Positions 1-10,548 are shown, numbered from the stretch's first letter. The stretch: DNA of 52,382 nucleotides from Armatimonadota bacterium (GCA_016235455.1 JACRKZ010000181.1:1-52382), one strand, 5' to 3'. The notes: generated by a model from the letters alone, not told the origin. A program made the numbers and translations.

Positions 1-72
1 TGCCAGCCAGCCTCGAATGGGCGTATCCTAGCACGTCCGTGGCCATGCCAGAAGGGACAAGGGCACGCCCCC

Positions 73-1881
73 GTGTGGCAACCCTCGAGCATCGTCGGCG
101 CCATGGTTCTCTCCACTGCCGTCTCGGCGGGGCTGGCTGTCGCCATCTGGCGACAGCAGCAGACCGTCGCGGCGCGGTGGTTCGCGGCCGCCCTGATGGC
201 CACCGCGGTGGCCGCGCTGGGCAGCGCGCTGGAGGCCGCGTTCGTCCCGCTGAGCGCCAAGATCCTGGCCTCCAAGCTGGGCTACGTGGGCAATGTGGCC
301 ATCGGTCCGTGCTTCTTCATGTTCAGTATGGAGCATAGCCCGCCGCGGCCGGCGATGACCACGCGCCGCCATCTCGCGCTCTGGTTCCTGCCGCTAGTGA
401 CGCTGCTGCTGGTCTTCACCAACGAATGGCATCACCTGACCTGGCCGACCGTCACGCCGACCGCCGGCCCGCAAGGCGCCGCGGCCATCTATGGGCATGG
501 CCTGGGGGTGTGGGGCGTGGCCGGCTACAGCTACCTGCTCATGGCGGTCAGCACCGCGATGTTGCTGCGTACGGTGCGCCATGGACCGGCGCTCTACCGG
601 CAGCAGGCGCGGCCGGTGACCCTGGCCATTGGCGTTGGCATCCTGGCCAATGCCGCCTACCTGGCGGGGCTCAGCCCATGGCCCGGCGTCGACCTCCTGC
701 CGGTGGTCCTGTCGGGCTGCGGCGTACTGCTGGGCTGGAGCGTGTTCGGCCTGCGGCTGCTCGACCTGGTCCCCGTCGCTCGTGGCTTCGCCGTCGAGCA
801 TTTGACCGACGCCGTGCTGACCTTCGACCAGCGCCTGCGCCTGGTGGACGCCAACCCGGCCGCCCGCGGACTGCTCGACCGGCCGCTGGCGCCCGGCACC
901 TCCGCCGCGGAGGCGCTCGCCGGCTACCCGGTGGTGCTGGCCGCGCTGACTCAGGGCGTCGACGGCCGCGTCGACCAGCCGCTGTCCGTGGCCGGGCAGG
1001 CGGTGCGCTGGATCGACGCCTCGCTGACCACGTTGCGCTGGTTGGAGCGCCCGGTCGGCCGCGTGGTGGTCATGCGCGATGTGAGCGACGCGCGCCAGGC
1101 CGAGGCCAACCGCCACGAACTCCAGCGGCGGCTGGCCGACGCCCATCACGACGAATCGCTGGGCCGGCTGGCCGGCGGCGTGGCACACCATTTCAACAAC
1201 CAACTGGGCATCGTGCTGGGCCACCTGGAACTGGCGGAGCGGCAGCTGGCGGCGCTGCCCGGCAGCGACAAGGCCACCACCCATCTGGCGCGCACCCGCG
1301 CCGCCGCCGAGCGCATGGCCGCGTTGAGCCGCGAAATGCTGGCCTACTGCGGCGGGCTCTCGGTGCAACGCACGAGCATCCAGCTGGCCGATCTGGTGGC
1401 GGCGACATCGGAGCTGCTGCGCACCAATCTGCCCCGCGACGTGACGCTCACGCTCGACCTCGCGGCGGACCTGCCGCCGGCCGCGGTCGACGCCAACGAG
1501 CTGCGCAAGGTTCTGGGCCAGCTCATCACCAACGCCAGCGAAGCCTGTCAGGGCGGCGGCCAGATCACCATCCACGCCCGCGCCGTGCAGCACGATGGGC
1601 AGCCGCTGGGCGCAGGCTGGGAGAACGCCGAGGCCGTCTCCGCCGGGCTGTACGTCGAGCTGGCGGTCAGCGACACCGGCGCCGGCATGGGCTCGGATGT
1701 CGTCGAACACGCCTTCGAGCCCTTCTACACCACCAAGTTCACCGGCCGCGGCCTGGGCCTGGCCCAGGTGCTCGGCCTGGTTCGCGGCCATGAGGGCGCC
1801 GCGCGCATCGTCAGCGCGCCCGGCCGCGGCACCACCGTCGCGCTCTGGCTGCCCAGCGGACCCGGTCCGCTCACCCCCTAA
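73..1881 (+). CDS. Membrane-bound sensor histidine kinase (7TM-type N-terminus, PAS-like, HisKA, HATPase)
   Basis: A 602-residue sensor kinase. Roughly residues 1-225 are hydrophobic segments resembling the 7-helix N-terminal region of some histidine kinases. About 230-340 looks like a PAS-type sensor, followed by a dimerisation/phosphoacceptor helix with GGVAHHFNN (phospho-acceptor His372). The ATPase domain has the N-box (LITNASEA), G1 (DTGAGMG), F-box (FEPFYTTK) and G2 (GRGLGLA). It probably autophosphorylates at the inner membrane and passes phosphate to a regulator that is not in this window. The residue after the acceptor His is His rather than the usual Asp/Glu, a variant worth noting. 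The start is taken as GTG at 73, just before the first membrane segment. The frame is open to the window edge, so a longer N-terminus cannot be excluded. The next gene starts 10 bp downstream, so the two are likely co-transcribed. Confidence 0.88.
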   Translation: MWQPSSIVGAMVLSTAVSAGLAVAIWRQQQTVAARWFAAALMATAVAALGSALEAAFVPLSAKILASKLGYVGNVAIGPCFFMFSMEHSPPRPAMTTRRHLALWFLPLVTLLLVFTNEWHHLTWPTVTPTAGPQGAAAIYGHGLGVWGVAGYSYLLMAVSTAMLLRTVRHGPALYRQQARPVTLAIGVGILANAAYLAGLSPWPGVDLLPVVLSGCGVLLGWSVFGLRLLDLVPVARGFAVEHLTDAVLTFDQRLRLVDANPAARGLLDRPLAPGTSAAEALAGYPVVLAALTQGVDGRVDQPLSVAGQAVRWIDASLTTLRWLERPVGRVVVMRDVSDARQAEANRHELQRRLADAHHDESLGRLAGGVAHHFNNQLGIVLGHLELAERQLAALPGSDKATTHLARTRAAAERMAALSREMLAYCGGLSVQRTSIQLADLVAATSELLRTNLPRDVTLTLDLAADLPPAAVDANELRKVLGQLITNASEACQGGGQITIHARAVQHDGQPLGAGWENAEAVSAGLYVELAVSDTGAGMGSDVVEHAFEPFYTTKFTGRGLGLAQVLGLVRGHEGAARIVSAPGRGTTVALWLPSGPGPLTP

Positions 1882-1891
1882 GGAAACCACC

Positions 1892-4567
1892 ATGACCAGC
1901 CTGCTGCTGTCGTTGCTCCTGCTCGCCGGCCCGACGCTGCCGTCGCTCGACCTGACCCGGCCCGGCGCCGCCCGCGAGTGGCAGGCCACCCACGACATCA
2001 GCGCGCTCACCGCCACCGCCGACGGCATGGTCATCGCCATCAGCGGCGGCGACCCCTACACGGTCGGACCGGCCCTGGAACTGCCCGCCGACCTGCCCCT
2101 GTGGCTGACTCTGCGGCTGCGGAGCGATGCTGGCGGCAACGGACAGGTGTTCTGGGCCCAACCCGGCTTCGCCGAGGAGCATTCGGCGCACTTCCTGGCC
2201 AAGGCCGGGCAGTGGGTCGAGGTCAAGGTCCCTATCCCCGCGATTGGCCCCAGCACGCGCCTGCGCTTCGACCCGCCGGGCACCTCGGGCACCTGCACCG
2301 TGGCGCGCATCGGCTTCCTGCCGCGCGTGCTCAAGAGCGCGCCCACCTGGCCGCAGCCGACCGTACCCGTCCTGCCCGCCGACGCACCGTCGCTCACCGC
2401 TGGCCAGCTCACGCTGCGGCATCATGCCAGCCAGCTGGGCGCCTTCGCCCTGCGCTATGGCCAGGAACTGCTCGCCTGTGGCCAGAACCAGCCGCGCATC
2501 GGCTACACGCTGGGCGACCGCGGCCGCTGGTTCGAGCCGTCGGCCGGCCGCACCACGGCGCGCGCCGAGCGCGGACGGCTGGTGGTCACCACCCAGGCCA
2601 CCGACCCCGACGACGCGCAGTGGACCCTGACCACCACCTTCTCCGCCGGCCCGCGGCCCGACAGCCTGGCAGTCGAGGCCCGCGTGGTCGTCGACCGCGA
2701 CCGGCAGGTGGACTACCTGCCGTTGTTCACGCTCTTCCCCGGGCTGGGCAACTGGGGCACGGCGCGCAACCAGGCGCTGCTGGCCGGCGTGGAGTACCTG
2801 GACATGCCCGACCTGTCCAGCAGCGAGGCCGACCTGACCGGCACGCAGGCTCAGCGCCAGGTGACCGACACGGCCCGGCTGACCATGCCGCTCATGGCCT
2901 GCCAGGCGCTCGGACACTGGGTCTCGTTGAGCTGGCAGCCCATGCCCAACCTGTGCGCCGTGTTCGACTCCCCCGACCGCCTGTTCTCCTCGGGCGCCGG
3001 CGTCATGGGTCTGCTCTACCCAGGCTCCGACGGGCTCAACCGGCCCGAAGGCAGCCTGCTGCCGTACGACTCGCTGCTGCTACCCGCCAACCGGCCCGTC
3101 ACGCTGCGCGCGTGGATCACCGCTGGCCGCGGCGCCTCGGTAGTGCCCGCCGTGCAGGCTTACGTGGCGCAGAACCCGCTGCCGCCCGTGCCCCGGGTCG
3201 ACGCCGCGCGCTATGTCAAGGAAGCCGCCCACGGCTGGCTCGACACGCCCATCCGCACCGACGACCAGTACCGCCACGCCTGGTGGCCCGGCGTCAGCGG
3301 GTTCGGCCCGCAGCCGGCGGCCGACGCGGCGGTCTACGAGGCCTGGCTGGCCCAGCGCTGCGGCGACCCGGCCCTGGCCCAGCGCCTGACCGACGCCGCG
3401 CAAGCCGCGCTGGCCAAGGTGCCGCCAGCGCAGCGCGCTCAGGCCGGCGTCAGCCATGTGCGCTACCCGCTGGCCCCGCTGGTGTTCGGCGGCATAGACG
3501 AGATGGTGACCACGGCACGCGACCAGGGCCGCGCCCTGCTCGGCCGCTTCCAGCCCGACGGCAGCATCCCCTACGTGGCCTCGCCCGACCGACCCGACTA
3601 CGGCCGCACGCATTATGCCAAGGACGCCAACGGGCTCACCGCGCAGGTGGTCACCCTCGTGCTCGAATCGGCCATGATCAGCGGCGACGCTCAACTGCGC
3701 ACCGACGCGCTGCGCGTGCTGCGCGCGCTGGACAAGTTCGACAACACCGTGCCCCGCGGCGCGCAGACCTGGGAGTGCGCACTGCACACGCCCGACATCC
3801 TGGCCTCGGCCCACCTGGTCAAGGCCTATACCATGGGCTACGAGCTGACCGGCGACGCCACGCTGCTCGACCGCGCGCGCTACTGGGCCTGGACCGGCGT
3901 ACCGTTCACCTACCTCGCCCCGCCCACCGACCAGCCCGTCGGCCTGTACGCCACCACGCCGGTGCTCGGCGCCACCCAGTGGGTTTCGCCCAACTGGATC
4001 GGCCTGCCGGTGCAGTGGTGCGGCCTGGTTTACTCCGACGCGCTGTATCGCCTGGCCCGGATCGATCGCGACAGCCCCTGGCGCCAACTGGCCGACGGCA
4101 TCACCGCCTCCGGCATCCAGCAGAGCTGGCCCGCCGGCGACGACAGCCTGGTCGGATTGTTGCCGGACAGTTTCAACCTGAAGGGCCAATCCCGCAACCC
4201 CGTGGCCATCAATCCGGGTACGGTGCAGGCCAACGCGGTGCAGTTGTTCGACCGCGCGCCGCTCTACTCGAGTTGGGTCGACCGCACCAACGGGCTCATC
4301 GTCCACGCCCCGGGCGGCCTGACGCTGGCGCGCGCCTTCCCGGGCATGCTGGAACTCGACCTGCGCGCCTGGAAAAGGCCTGGCGGGCAGGTTCTGGTGA
4401 CCGGCAAGACGACCGACTGGCTGGCCCGCGTGGACGGCAAGACGGTCCCGCCCAGTACCGGCCGCGCCTGGCTCGTGCTGCCCGCCGGGCGACGCATCCA
4501 GCTCTACCATAGCTCGCTGGCCGCACAGGGATTGTTGCCGCTGGATAACGCCGGATCGATCCGCTAG
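1892..4567 (+). CDS. Secreted large protein with (alpha/alpha)-barrel-like region, function unknown
   Basis: An 891-residue protein. The ATG at 1892 follows an AAGGAAACC ribosome-site-like stretch 10 bp after the kinase stop. A short hydrophobic leader (LLLSLLLLAG) suggests export. The first third looks beta-rich (sugar-binding-like). The second half has repeated helical hairpins with aromatic and acidic clusters (for example HAWWPGVSGFG, QTWECALHTPDILA, WVSPNWIGLPVQWCG) of the sort found in six-hairpin glycosidases and lyases. No family signature is decisive, so neither catalytic residues nor substrate can be named. Tandem placement behind a sensor kinase hints at, but does not prove, a sensing/response pairing. 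Alternatives are a heparinase-like or uncharacterised glycosidase. Confidence 0.75.
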   Translation: MTSLLLSLLLLAGPTLPSLDLTRPGAAREWQATHDISALTATADGMVIAISGGDPYTVGPALELPADLPLWLTLRLRSDAGGNGQVFWAQPGFAEEHSAHFLAKAGQWVEVKVPIPAIGPSTRLRFDPPGTSGTCTVARIGFLPRVLKSAPTWPQPTVPVLPADAPSLTAGQLTLRHHASQLGAFALRYGQELLACGQNQPRIGYTLGDRGRWFEPSAGRTTARAERGRLVVTTQATDPDDAQWTLTTTFSAGPRPDSLAVEARVVVDRDRQVDYLPLFTLFPGLGNWGTARNQALLAGVEYLDMPDLSSSEADLTGTQAQRQVTDTARLTMPLMACQALGHWVSLSWQPMPNLCAVFDSPDRLFSSGAGVMGLLYPGSDGLNRPEGSLLPYDSLLLPANRPVTLRAWITAGRGASVVPAVQAYVAQNPLPPVPRVDAARYVKEAAHGWLDTPIRTDDQYRHAWWPGVSGFGPQPAADAAVYEAWLAQRCGDPALAQRLTDAAQAALAKVPPAQRAQAGVSHVRYPLAPLVFGGIDEMVTTARDQGRALLGRFQPDGSIPYVASPDRPDYGRTHYAKDANGLTAQVVTLVLESAMISGDAQLRTDALRVLRALDKFDNTVPRGAQTWECALHTPDILASAHLVKAYTMGYELTGDATLLDRARYWAWTGVPFTYLAPPTDQPVGLYATTPVLGATQWVSPNWIGLPVQWCGLVYSDALYRLARIDRDSPWRQLADGITASGIQQSWPAGDDSLVGLLPDSFNLKGQSRNPVAINPGTVQANAVQLFDRAPLYSSWVDRTNGLIVHAPGGLTLARAFPGMLELDLRAWKRPGGQVLVTGKTTDWLARVDGKTVPPSTGRAWLVLPAGRRIQLYHSSLAAQGLLPLDNAGSIR

Positions 4568-4716
4568 AAGCCGTCGGCGTAATCAAAAGTTCATAATAAG
4601 GCCCTTCGCTTGAAACGGCGGCGCGCGACCATGCGCCTGACGGCGAGGCCGGTGGCCCTGGGTAACGCTAGGACGACCATGGCTCCCGCCCGCCGCGAGC
4701 GAAGGGAGATACCGAC
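4568..4716 (+). promoter_or_regulatory. Leader region with possible ribosome-site-masking hairpin
   Basis: A gene-free 149-bp stretch before the barrel-like protein. The AT-rich patch at 4590-4600 contains CATAAT (4592-4597), a possible -10 element without a convincing -35. Near the start codon, CTCCC (4683-4687) can pair with GGGAG (4704-4708), which is the ribosome-binding site, so the site may be partly occluded. A small GGCC/GGCC hairpin lies near 4646. No known riboswitch consensus was recognised. Confidence 0.25.
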
Positions 4717-5391
4717 ATGAAGCGAGCGTTCTGGGGGCTGGCGACAGCCGCGCTGACGCTGTGGGGCACGGCCGCGGTGGCCACGCCATCCACCAACATC
4801 TGGAACCCGAGCACCGACATCCAGGCCAAGGGCGTGTACCACGTCGGCGTGGACACCTACTTCTCGGTAGCCAAGAACGTGTCCAAACCGGTCAACTTCC
4901 CGATCGACCTGGGTCTGACCTACGGTTTGCCGTACGGCTTCGAGATTGGCATCGACCTGGTCGAGCCGGCGGCCAACCCGGTGCTGTTCAACGCCAAATG
5001 GGGCCTGCCCGAGCATGACCAGTGGCCGGCGGTGGCCGTGGGCATCATGGGCGTGGGCATCCACCGGGCCAGCGGCACCAACCAGGTCTATGGTCTGCTG
5101 AGCAAGACCTTCGGCAACTACGGTCGCCTGACCGCGGGCGGCTACTTTGCCAACCCCAATCTGGTGGGCAATGACAATGTCGGCGGCATCGTGGCCTGGG
5201 ACAAGTCGTTCGGCCCCAAGTGGTGGGCCAGCATCGACTACGCCACCGGACGCAACGCCTGCGGCGGTCTGGGCATCGGCGCCGCCTACAAGCTGGCGCC
5301 GAACGTCGGCGTCATTGCCGGGTATACCTTCTTCCCCGACAACGCCGTGGCCAATGACACGGTCACCCTCCAATTCGACCTCGACTTCTAG
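4717..5391 (+). CDS. Small outer-membrane beta-barrel-like protein
   Basis: A 224-residue exported protein. A cleavable-looking signal (KRAFWGLATAALTLWGTAAVA, cut after the second Ala pair) is followed by alternating aromatic/hydrophobic strands separated by short turns. It ends in a terminal Phe (LQFDLDF), as in proteins inserted in the outer membrane. Strand-like stretches such as VYHVGVDTYFSV, LGLTYGLPYGFEIGI and GVIAGYTFFPD recur through the length, consistent with 8-10 strands. No enzymatic motif is seen. The start is fixed by GGGAG at 4704-4708, eight bases before ATG. A stem-loop terminator follows, so this gene probably ends its own transcript. Its job (porin-like channel or structural protein) is not determinable from sequence. 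Confidence 0.7.
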   Translation: MKRAFWGLATAALTLWGTAAVATPSTNIWNPSTDIQAKGVYHVGVDTYFSVAKNVSKPVNFPIDLGLTYGLPYGFEIGIDLVEPAANPVLFNAKWGLPEHDQWPAVAVGIMGVGIHRASGTNQVYGLLSKTFGNYGRLTAGGYFANPNLVGNDNVGGIVAWDKSFGPKWWASIDYATGRNACGGLGIGAAYKLAPNVGVIAGYTFFPDNAVANDTVTLQFDLDF

Positions 5392-5433
5392 GCACCCAGC
5401 GCAGGGGGTCCCGCAACGCAGACAGAGACGCAG

Positions 5434-5456
5434 ACCCCGCCTGCCCGGCGGGGTTT
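5434..5456 (+). terminator. Rho-independent-type terminator
   Basis: A perfect 8-bp GC-rich stem (ACCCCGCC / GGCGGGGT) with a 5-nt loop, followed by a short T run. It lies 42 bp after the barrel-like protein's stop and just before the transporter promoter. Confidence 0.7.
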
Positions 5457-5471
5457 GCGGTTGGGGTTGCG

Positions 5472-5500
5472 TTGACGTGCCGGCCGTCAAACACTACAAT
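5472..5500 (+). promoter_or_regulatory. Sigma70-type promoter of the liv operon
   Basis: TTGACG (5472-5477), exactly 17 bp of spacer, then TACAAT (5495-5500). The expected start is near 5507, about 29 bp before the livK ATG. It sits directly after a terminator and directly before the first gene of a tight operon, which supports it. Confidence 0.75.
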
Positions 5501-5535
5501 CGCTCCACCCTAGAGAGAAAGTCGAGGGCATCGCC

Positions 5536-6795
5536 ATGAGAGCCGTCTGCCGCGTCCTGTCGTTGACGATCGCCGCGTTTGCGCTGGTCATGCTGACGGG
5601 CTGTCCGCCCACCCAACCTGCGGGCGAAACGAGCCCCAAGCCGGGCGAGACGCCCAAGACCGATCCTGGCAACAAGCCCACCGCGGGCGGCGCCGGCACC
5701 AAGACGTCGTGGGGCGAGGATGGCGGCGTCGTCATCGGCTCGTACATGTCCCTGACGGGCGGCACGGCCACCTTCGGCCAGAGCTCCAACATGGCCATGG
5801 GCATGGCGGTGGAGCAGGCCAACGCCAAGGGCGGCGTACTGGGCAAGAAGATCAAGCTGGTGGTGGAAGACGCGGCCAGCAAGGCCGAGGATGCAGCCAA
5901 CGCGGCCCAGCGCCTGCTCGACGTGCACAAGGTCTGCCTCGGCATCGGCGAAGTGGCCTCGAGCCTGTCGCTGGCGGCGGCGCCGAGCTTCCAGAAGGCC
6001 GGCATCCCCATGCTCACGCCCGCCTCGACCAACCCCGAGGTGACCAAGAAGGGCGACTGCATCTTCCGCTCCTGCTTCACTGATGACCAGCAGGGCGCCT
6101 ACGTGGCCAGCTTCGCGATCAAGAAGGGCCTCAAGAAGGGCGTCATTCTCAAGGACATCACCAGCGACTACTCCAAGGGCTTGACGGAAGTCATCGGCAA
6201 GGTCTTCCCCGGCTCGGGCCGCACCATCGACCGGGTCGAAGCCTACAAGCAGGGCGACCGTGACTTCGCGGCCATCCTGACCAAGATCAAGGAACTCAAG
6301 CCGGACGTGATCTTCATTCCCGGCTACTACGAAGAGGTCGGCCTGATCATCAAGCAGGCGCGGGAGCAGGGCATCACCGCCACGCTGCTGGGCGCCGACG
6401 GCTGGGACAGCCCCAAGCTGGCCGAGATTGCCGGCGCAAGCCTCGATGACAAGTGCTTCTTCGTCAACCACTACGCCCAGAGCGACCCGCGCCCGGTGGT
6501 GCAGGCCTTCGTCACCGAATTCCGGAAGCGCTACAACGAGGATCCCGACGCGCTGGCAGCCTGCGCCTACGACGCGATGAACATCGCGCTCCGGGCCATC
6601 GAGCGCGCTCAGGGCACCGACAAGGACGCGCTGAAGAAGGCCCTGGCAGCCACCAAGGACTACGACGGCGTGACCGGCACCATCACCCTGGACGCCGACC
6701 GCAACGCCAGCAAGTCGTGCGTGGTGCTGGGCTTCGAGGGCGGCAAGCAGAAGGCTGCCGGGACCATCACGCCGGCTGACCTCAAGGCCAAATAG
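5536..6795 (+). CDS. livK: Branched-chain amino-acid-type ABC transporter, substrate-binding lipoprotein
   Basis: A 419-residue periplasmic-binding protein of the Leu/Ile/Val receptor family. The leader ends in a lipobox (LTGC, Cys23), so it is predicted to be lipid-anchored. A Pro/Lys/Gly-rich tether (about 24-60) leads into the two-lobed ligand-binding fold (for example IGSYMSLTGGTATFG, EVASSLSLAAAPSF, GADGWDSPKL). The ligand may be Leu/Ile/Val or another amide or amino compound, because the family is broad and sequence alone does not resolve it. It is the first gene of livK-livH-livM-livG, behind the 5472 promoter. GAGGG at 5523-5527 serves the ATG. Confidence 0.92.
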   Translation: MRAVCRVLSLTIAAFALVMLTGCPPTQPAGETSPKPGETPKTDPGNKPTAGGAGTKTSWGEDGGVVIGSYMSLTGGTATFGQSSNMAMGMAVEQANAKGGVLGKKIKLVVEDAASKAEDAANAAQRLLDVHKVCLGIGEVASSLSLAAAPSFQKAGIPMLTPASTNPEVTKKGDCIFRSCFTDDQQGAYVASFAIKKGLKKGVILKDITSDYSKGLTEVIGKVFPGSGRTIDRVEAYKQGDRDFAAILTKIKELKPDVIFIPGYYEEVGLIIKQAREQGITATLLGADGWDSPKLAEIAGASLDDKCFFVNHYAQSDPRPVVQAFVTEFRKRYNEDPDALAACAYDAMNIALRAIERAQGTDKDALKKALAATKDYDGVTGTITLDADRNASKSCVVLGFEGGKQKAAGTITPADLKAK

Positions 6796-6824
6796 CCCTC
6801 ACCGGGGCAGTCTGGAGCGCGCGT

Positions 6825-8087
6825 TTGGCCGGAGCAAGCCAGCTTCTACAGTGGGTCGGCCTGGCCGGGGCGGTGGTGCTGTTCGTACCCAAGGCATCGC
6901 CCCGGCTCAAGGCGGCCGGCCTGCTGGTTCTAGCGGGCTGCGCCGCCGCACTGATCCATAGCGGCCAGACCAGCGGGCTGCAGCAGATGCTCAACGGCCT
7001 GTTCGTGGGCAGCATCTATGCGCTCATCGCGCTGGGCTACACCATGGTCTATGGTGTGCTCAAGCTGATCAACTTCGCCCATGGCGAGGTGTTCATGGTC
7101 GGCGCGTTCCTGGGCTGGTTCACGCTGTCAGCGCTCCGTGCCTGGCCGACGTTGGCGTTGCTGGCGGCCATGGCGGTGGCCATGGTCGGCTGCGCGGCGC
7201 TCGGCGTGGTGTTGGAGCGCGCAGCCTACCGCCCGTTGCGCGGGGCGCCGCGGCTGGCCGCGCTGATCACCGCCATTGGCGCTTCGCTGTTGCTCCAGAA
7301 CCTGGGCCTGTTGGTCATGGGTGCCTCGCCCAAGGCCGTGCCCGGCGTCATGGAGACCGCCACGCTGCAGCCGGTGCTGCGCGCCACCGGCCTGGTGGTC
7401 AATCGCCCGGCGCTGGTCACCGTGGTCGCCGCGCTGCTGCTCATGGTCGGGTTGCAGTTCCTGGTACATCGCACCCGTCTGGGTCGAGCCATGCGCGCGG
7501 TCAGCGAAGACCGCGAGGCGGCGCAGTTGATGGGCGTCGATGTCGACCACATCATCGCCTGGACGTTCATCATCGGCTCCGCCCTGGCCGGCGCCGGTGG
7601 CGTGCTCTACGCCCTGCGCTACTCGACCATCAGCCCCGGCATGGGCCTGCTGCCTGGCCTCAAGGCCTTTGTGGCGGCGGTGCTCGGCGGCATCGGCAGC
7701 ATTCGCGGCGCCATGGTCGGCGCCATGCTCATCGGCGTCACCGAGACGCTGGTGGCGGCCACGACGTTCACGCAGACGCAGATTGTCGCCGGCCTGCTGT
7801 GGCTGGTCATGCTGCTGGCCTTCTGGCGGCTGGGCCAGGCGCAGCTACACCGCCTGGGCCGCCATGGCCGCGGGCTGCTCCTGCGTTGGCTGGCCATGGT
7901 CGGCGTGACCGCGGCCAGCGCCGTCGTGGCCGGCATCGCAGCCATTCCCATCGCCGCCTGGATCCCGGGCGACAGCCCGATCAACGGTTCGACCTACCAG
8001 GACGCGGCGGTCTTTGCCGTGCTCGTGCTCATTCTGATCATCAAGCCCACCGGCCTGATGGGCAGTTACGCGCCGGAGAAGGTGTGA
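6825..8087 (+). CDS. livH: Branched-chain amino-acid ABC transporter permease LivH, with extra N- and C-terminal segments
   Basis: A 420-residue inner-membrane permease. The conserved LivH core begins with the family hallmark region around LFVGSIYALIALGYTMVYG and LINFAHGE, and includes MRAVSEDREAAQLMGVDV, the loop that contacts the ATPase. It ends in GGIGSIRGAMVGA. Typical LivH is about 290-300 residues. This one has roughly 50 extra hydrophobic N-terminal residues and two to three extra C-terminal membrane segments before KPTGLMG. The start is a TTG at 6825 with GGAG seven bases upstream; no ATG/GTG fits better. The stop codon overlaps the livM start by one base (TGATG), indicating coupled translation. 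Confidence 0.9.
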   Translation: MAGASQLLQWVGLAGAVVLFVPKASPRLKAAGLLVLAGCAAALIHSGQTSGLQQMLNGLFVGSIYALIALGYTMVYGVLKLINFAHGEVFMVGAFLGWFTLSALRAWPTLALLAAMAVAMVGCAALGVVLERAAYRPLRGAPRLAALITAIGASLLLQNLGLLVMGASPKAVPGVMETATLQPVLRATGLVVNRPALVTVVAALLLMVGLQFLVHRTRLGRAMRAVSEDREAAQLMGVDVDHIIAWTFIIGSALAGAGGVLYALRYSTISPGMGLLPGLKAFVAAVLGGIGSIRGAMVGAMLIGVTETLVAATTFTQTQIVAGLLWLVMLLAFWRLGQAQLHRLGRHGRGLLLRWLAMVGVTAASAVVAGIAAIPIAAWIPGDSPINGSTYQDAAVFAVLVLILIIKPTGLMGSYAPEKV

Positions 8088-9789
8088 TGGCCGCAGCAGA
8101 CGCCCGGCCCCAAGCCGTCCATTCGGGCAGCATCTGGCGCTGGCTGCTGGCGGTCACGCTGGCCCTGGCGCTGGCCGAGCCCCTGGTCACGGGGCACACC
8201 AGCGGCTATGCCCAGCGCATCATCATCCTGGCCGGCATCAACATCGTGCTGGCGGTCAGCCTGAACCTGGTCAACGGCATCACCGGCCAGTTCAGCATCG
8301 GCCACGCCGGCTTCATGGCCATCGGCGCCTACGTGTCGGCGGCCATCACGGTGTTCGGCGGCCTGGCACTGGAGCAGTGGGCCGCCTCGGGCCATCTCGA
8401 CCCAGCGCGGCCGGTGCTCAACCTGTTCCTCGTCGGCCAGCCGGGGCTGGGCGTGCAGCTGCGCGCCCAGGTCTGGTTCGCCTTCGCGCTGCTGTCGGGC
8501 GGCGCCGCGGCGGCGCTGGCCGGCGTGCTGGTCGGCCTGCCGACGCTGCGTCTGCGCGGCGACTACCTGGCCATCGCCACGCTCGGCTTCGGCGAGATCG
8601 TGCGCGTCATCCTGCTCAACCTCGACGTGGTCGGCGGCGCCAGCGGATTCACCGGCACCCAGCCGTTCAACAAGCTGCCCAGCTACACCAACTTCTTCAA
8701 CACCTACCTGTGCGCGGCGGTGACGGTCTTCGCCATCACGGCGCTCGGCCGCAGCACGCGCGGCCGCGCGCTCGTCGCCATCCGCGACGACGAGGTGGCG
8801 GCCGAGGCCGTGGGCATCGACACCATCCGCTTCAAGGTCGGCGCGTTTGCGCTGAGCGCCTTCTTCGCCGGCGTGGCGGGCGGCCTGCTGGCGCACTACC
8901 TGTCGGTCATCATCCCCACGCCGACCATGTTCGGGTTCATGCGCAGCATCGAGATCATCGCCATGGTGGTGCTCGGCGGCACCGGCAGCACCACCGGCGC
9001 CGTGCTGGCCGCCATCGTGCTGACAGTGCTGCCCGAGCGCCTGCGCGACCTGGACCAGTGGCGCATGGTGCTCTATGCCGAGGTGCTCATCGTCATGATG
9101 CTCGTGCGCCGCCAGGGCCTGCTGGGCCGCGCCGAGCTGACCGACGCCTCGTGGCGACGACTGGGCGAGTGGCTGCGCGGCGGCCGTCGCGGCGGCGGGC
9201 TCAAGCGGACGCTCGGCACCTGGCGTGACGCCCTGCGCCAACGCTTCTTTGTCGTCGGCATGGCGCCGCTGACCGGCTGGGTGGCGCTGGGGTTGTGGTG
9301 CCTGCCCATCCTCGACCTGCTCATCTTCCTACCGGCGCTGGGTGAGATGCTGACCCGCGCGCTCAACGCCAAGCCGGCGGCGTGGCTGGCCTATGCCGGT
9401 CTGCCGCCGCGCATGTTCGCCGCCGATGTGGTCTCGGCGCTGACCTCGCTGGTGCCGGCGGGCCTGAAGGCCGTGCCCATCTTCGCCGCGCTGGCGCCGC
9501 AGATCAAGCTGCCGCTGGAGGCCAACCCCGGCCTGTCGCTGGCCGTGTTGCCGCTGGCCCTGCCCTGGGCGGCGCTGTGCACGCGGCTGGCGCGCGGTGA
9601 CAAGCGCGCCCTGCTGTGGCTCGGCGGCCTGCTACTGCTGGCGACCTGGCATGCGCTGGGCAACCTGGCCGGCGGTATGCACGGCGGCCGAGTGCTCGTG
9701 GAGACCGTGGTGGCGCTGCTGGCGCTGGCCGGCCTGGCCACGCAACTGGGCGCCCGGCGGCGCCTCCCGGCTGGCGAGGAGGCGCGCTG

Positions 9790-9790
<1 letters not shown>
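8087..9790 (+). CDS. livM: Branched-chain amino-acid ABC transporter permease LivM with ~200-residue membrane extension
   Basis: A 567-residue permease. The LivM core (about residues 40-350) shows NIVLAVSLNLVNGITGQFSI, GHAGFMAIGAY, LRGDYLAIATLGFGEI, the ATPase-contacting loop ALVAIRDDEVAAEAVGID and GGTGSTTGAVLAA, and ends at RRQGLLG. Another ~200 residues follow with four or five further hydrophobic stretches, not part of the standard family, which is usually 300-420 residues. ATG 8087 overlaps the livH stop, and the TGA at 9788-9790 overlaps the livG ATG in the same way. The extension has no recognised domain; it could be an assembly or sensor segment. Confidence 0.9.

Positions 9791-10548
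<758 letters not shown>

Noticed and set aside
394..2040. 548-codon open frame on the minus strand opposite the histidine kinase
   Set aside because: His/Gln/Gly/Arg-rich composition with no motifs; typical antisense shadow in GC-rich coding DNA.
4568..4716. GEMM (cyclic-di-GMP) riboswitch
   Set aside because: Some short matches (GGTAAC, GGCC stems) but the conserved core was not found.
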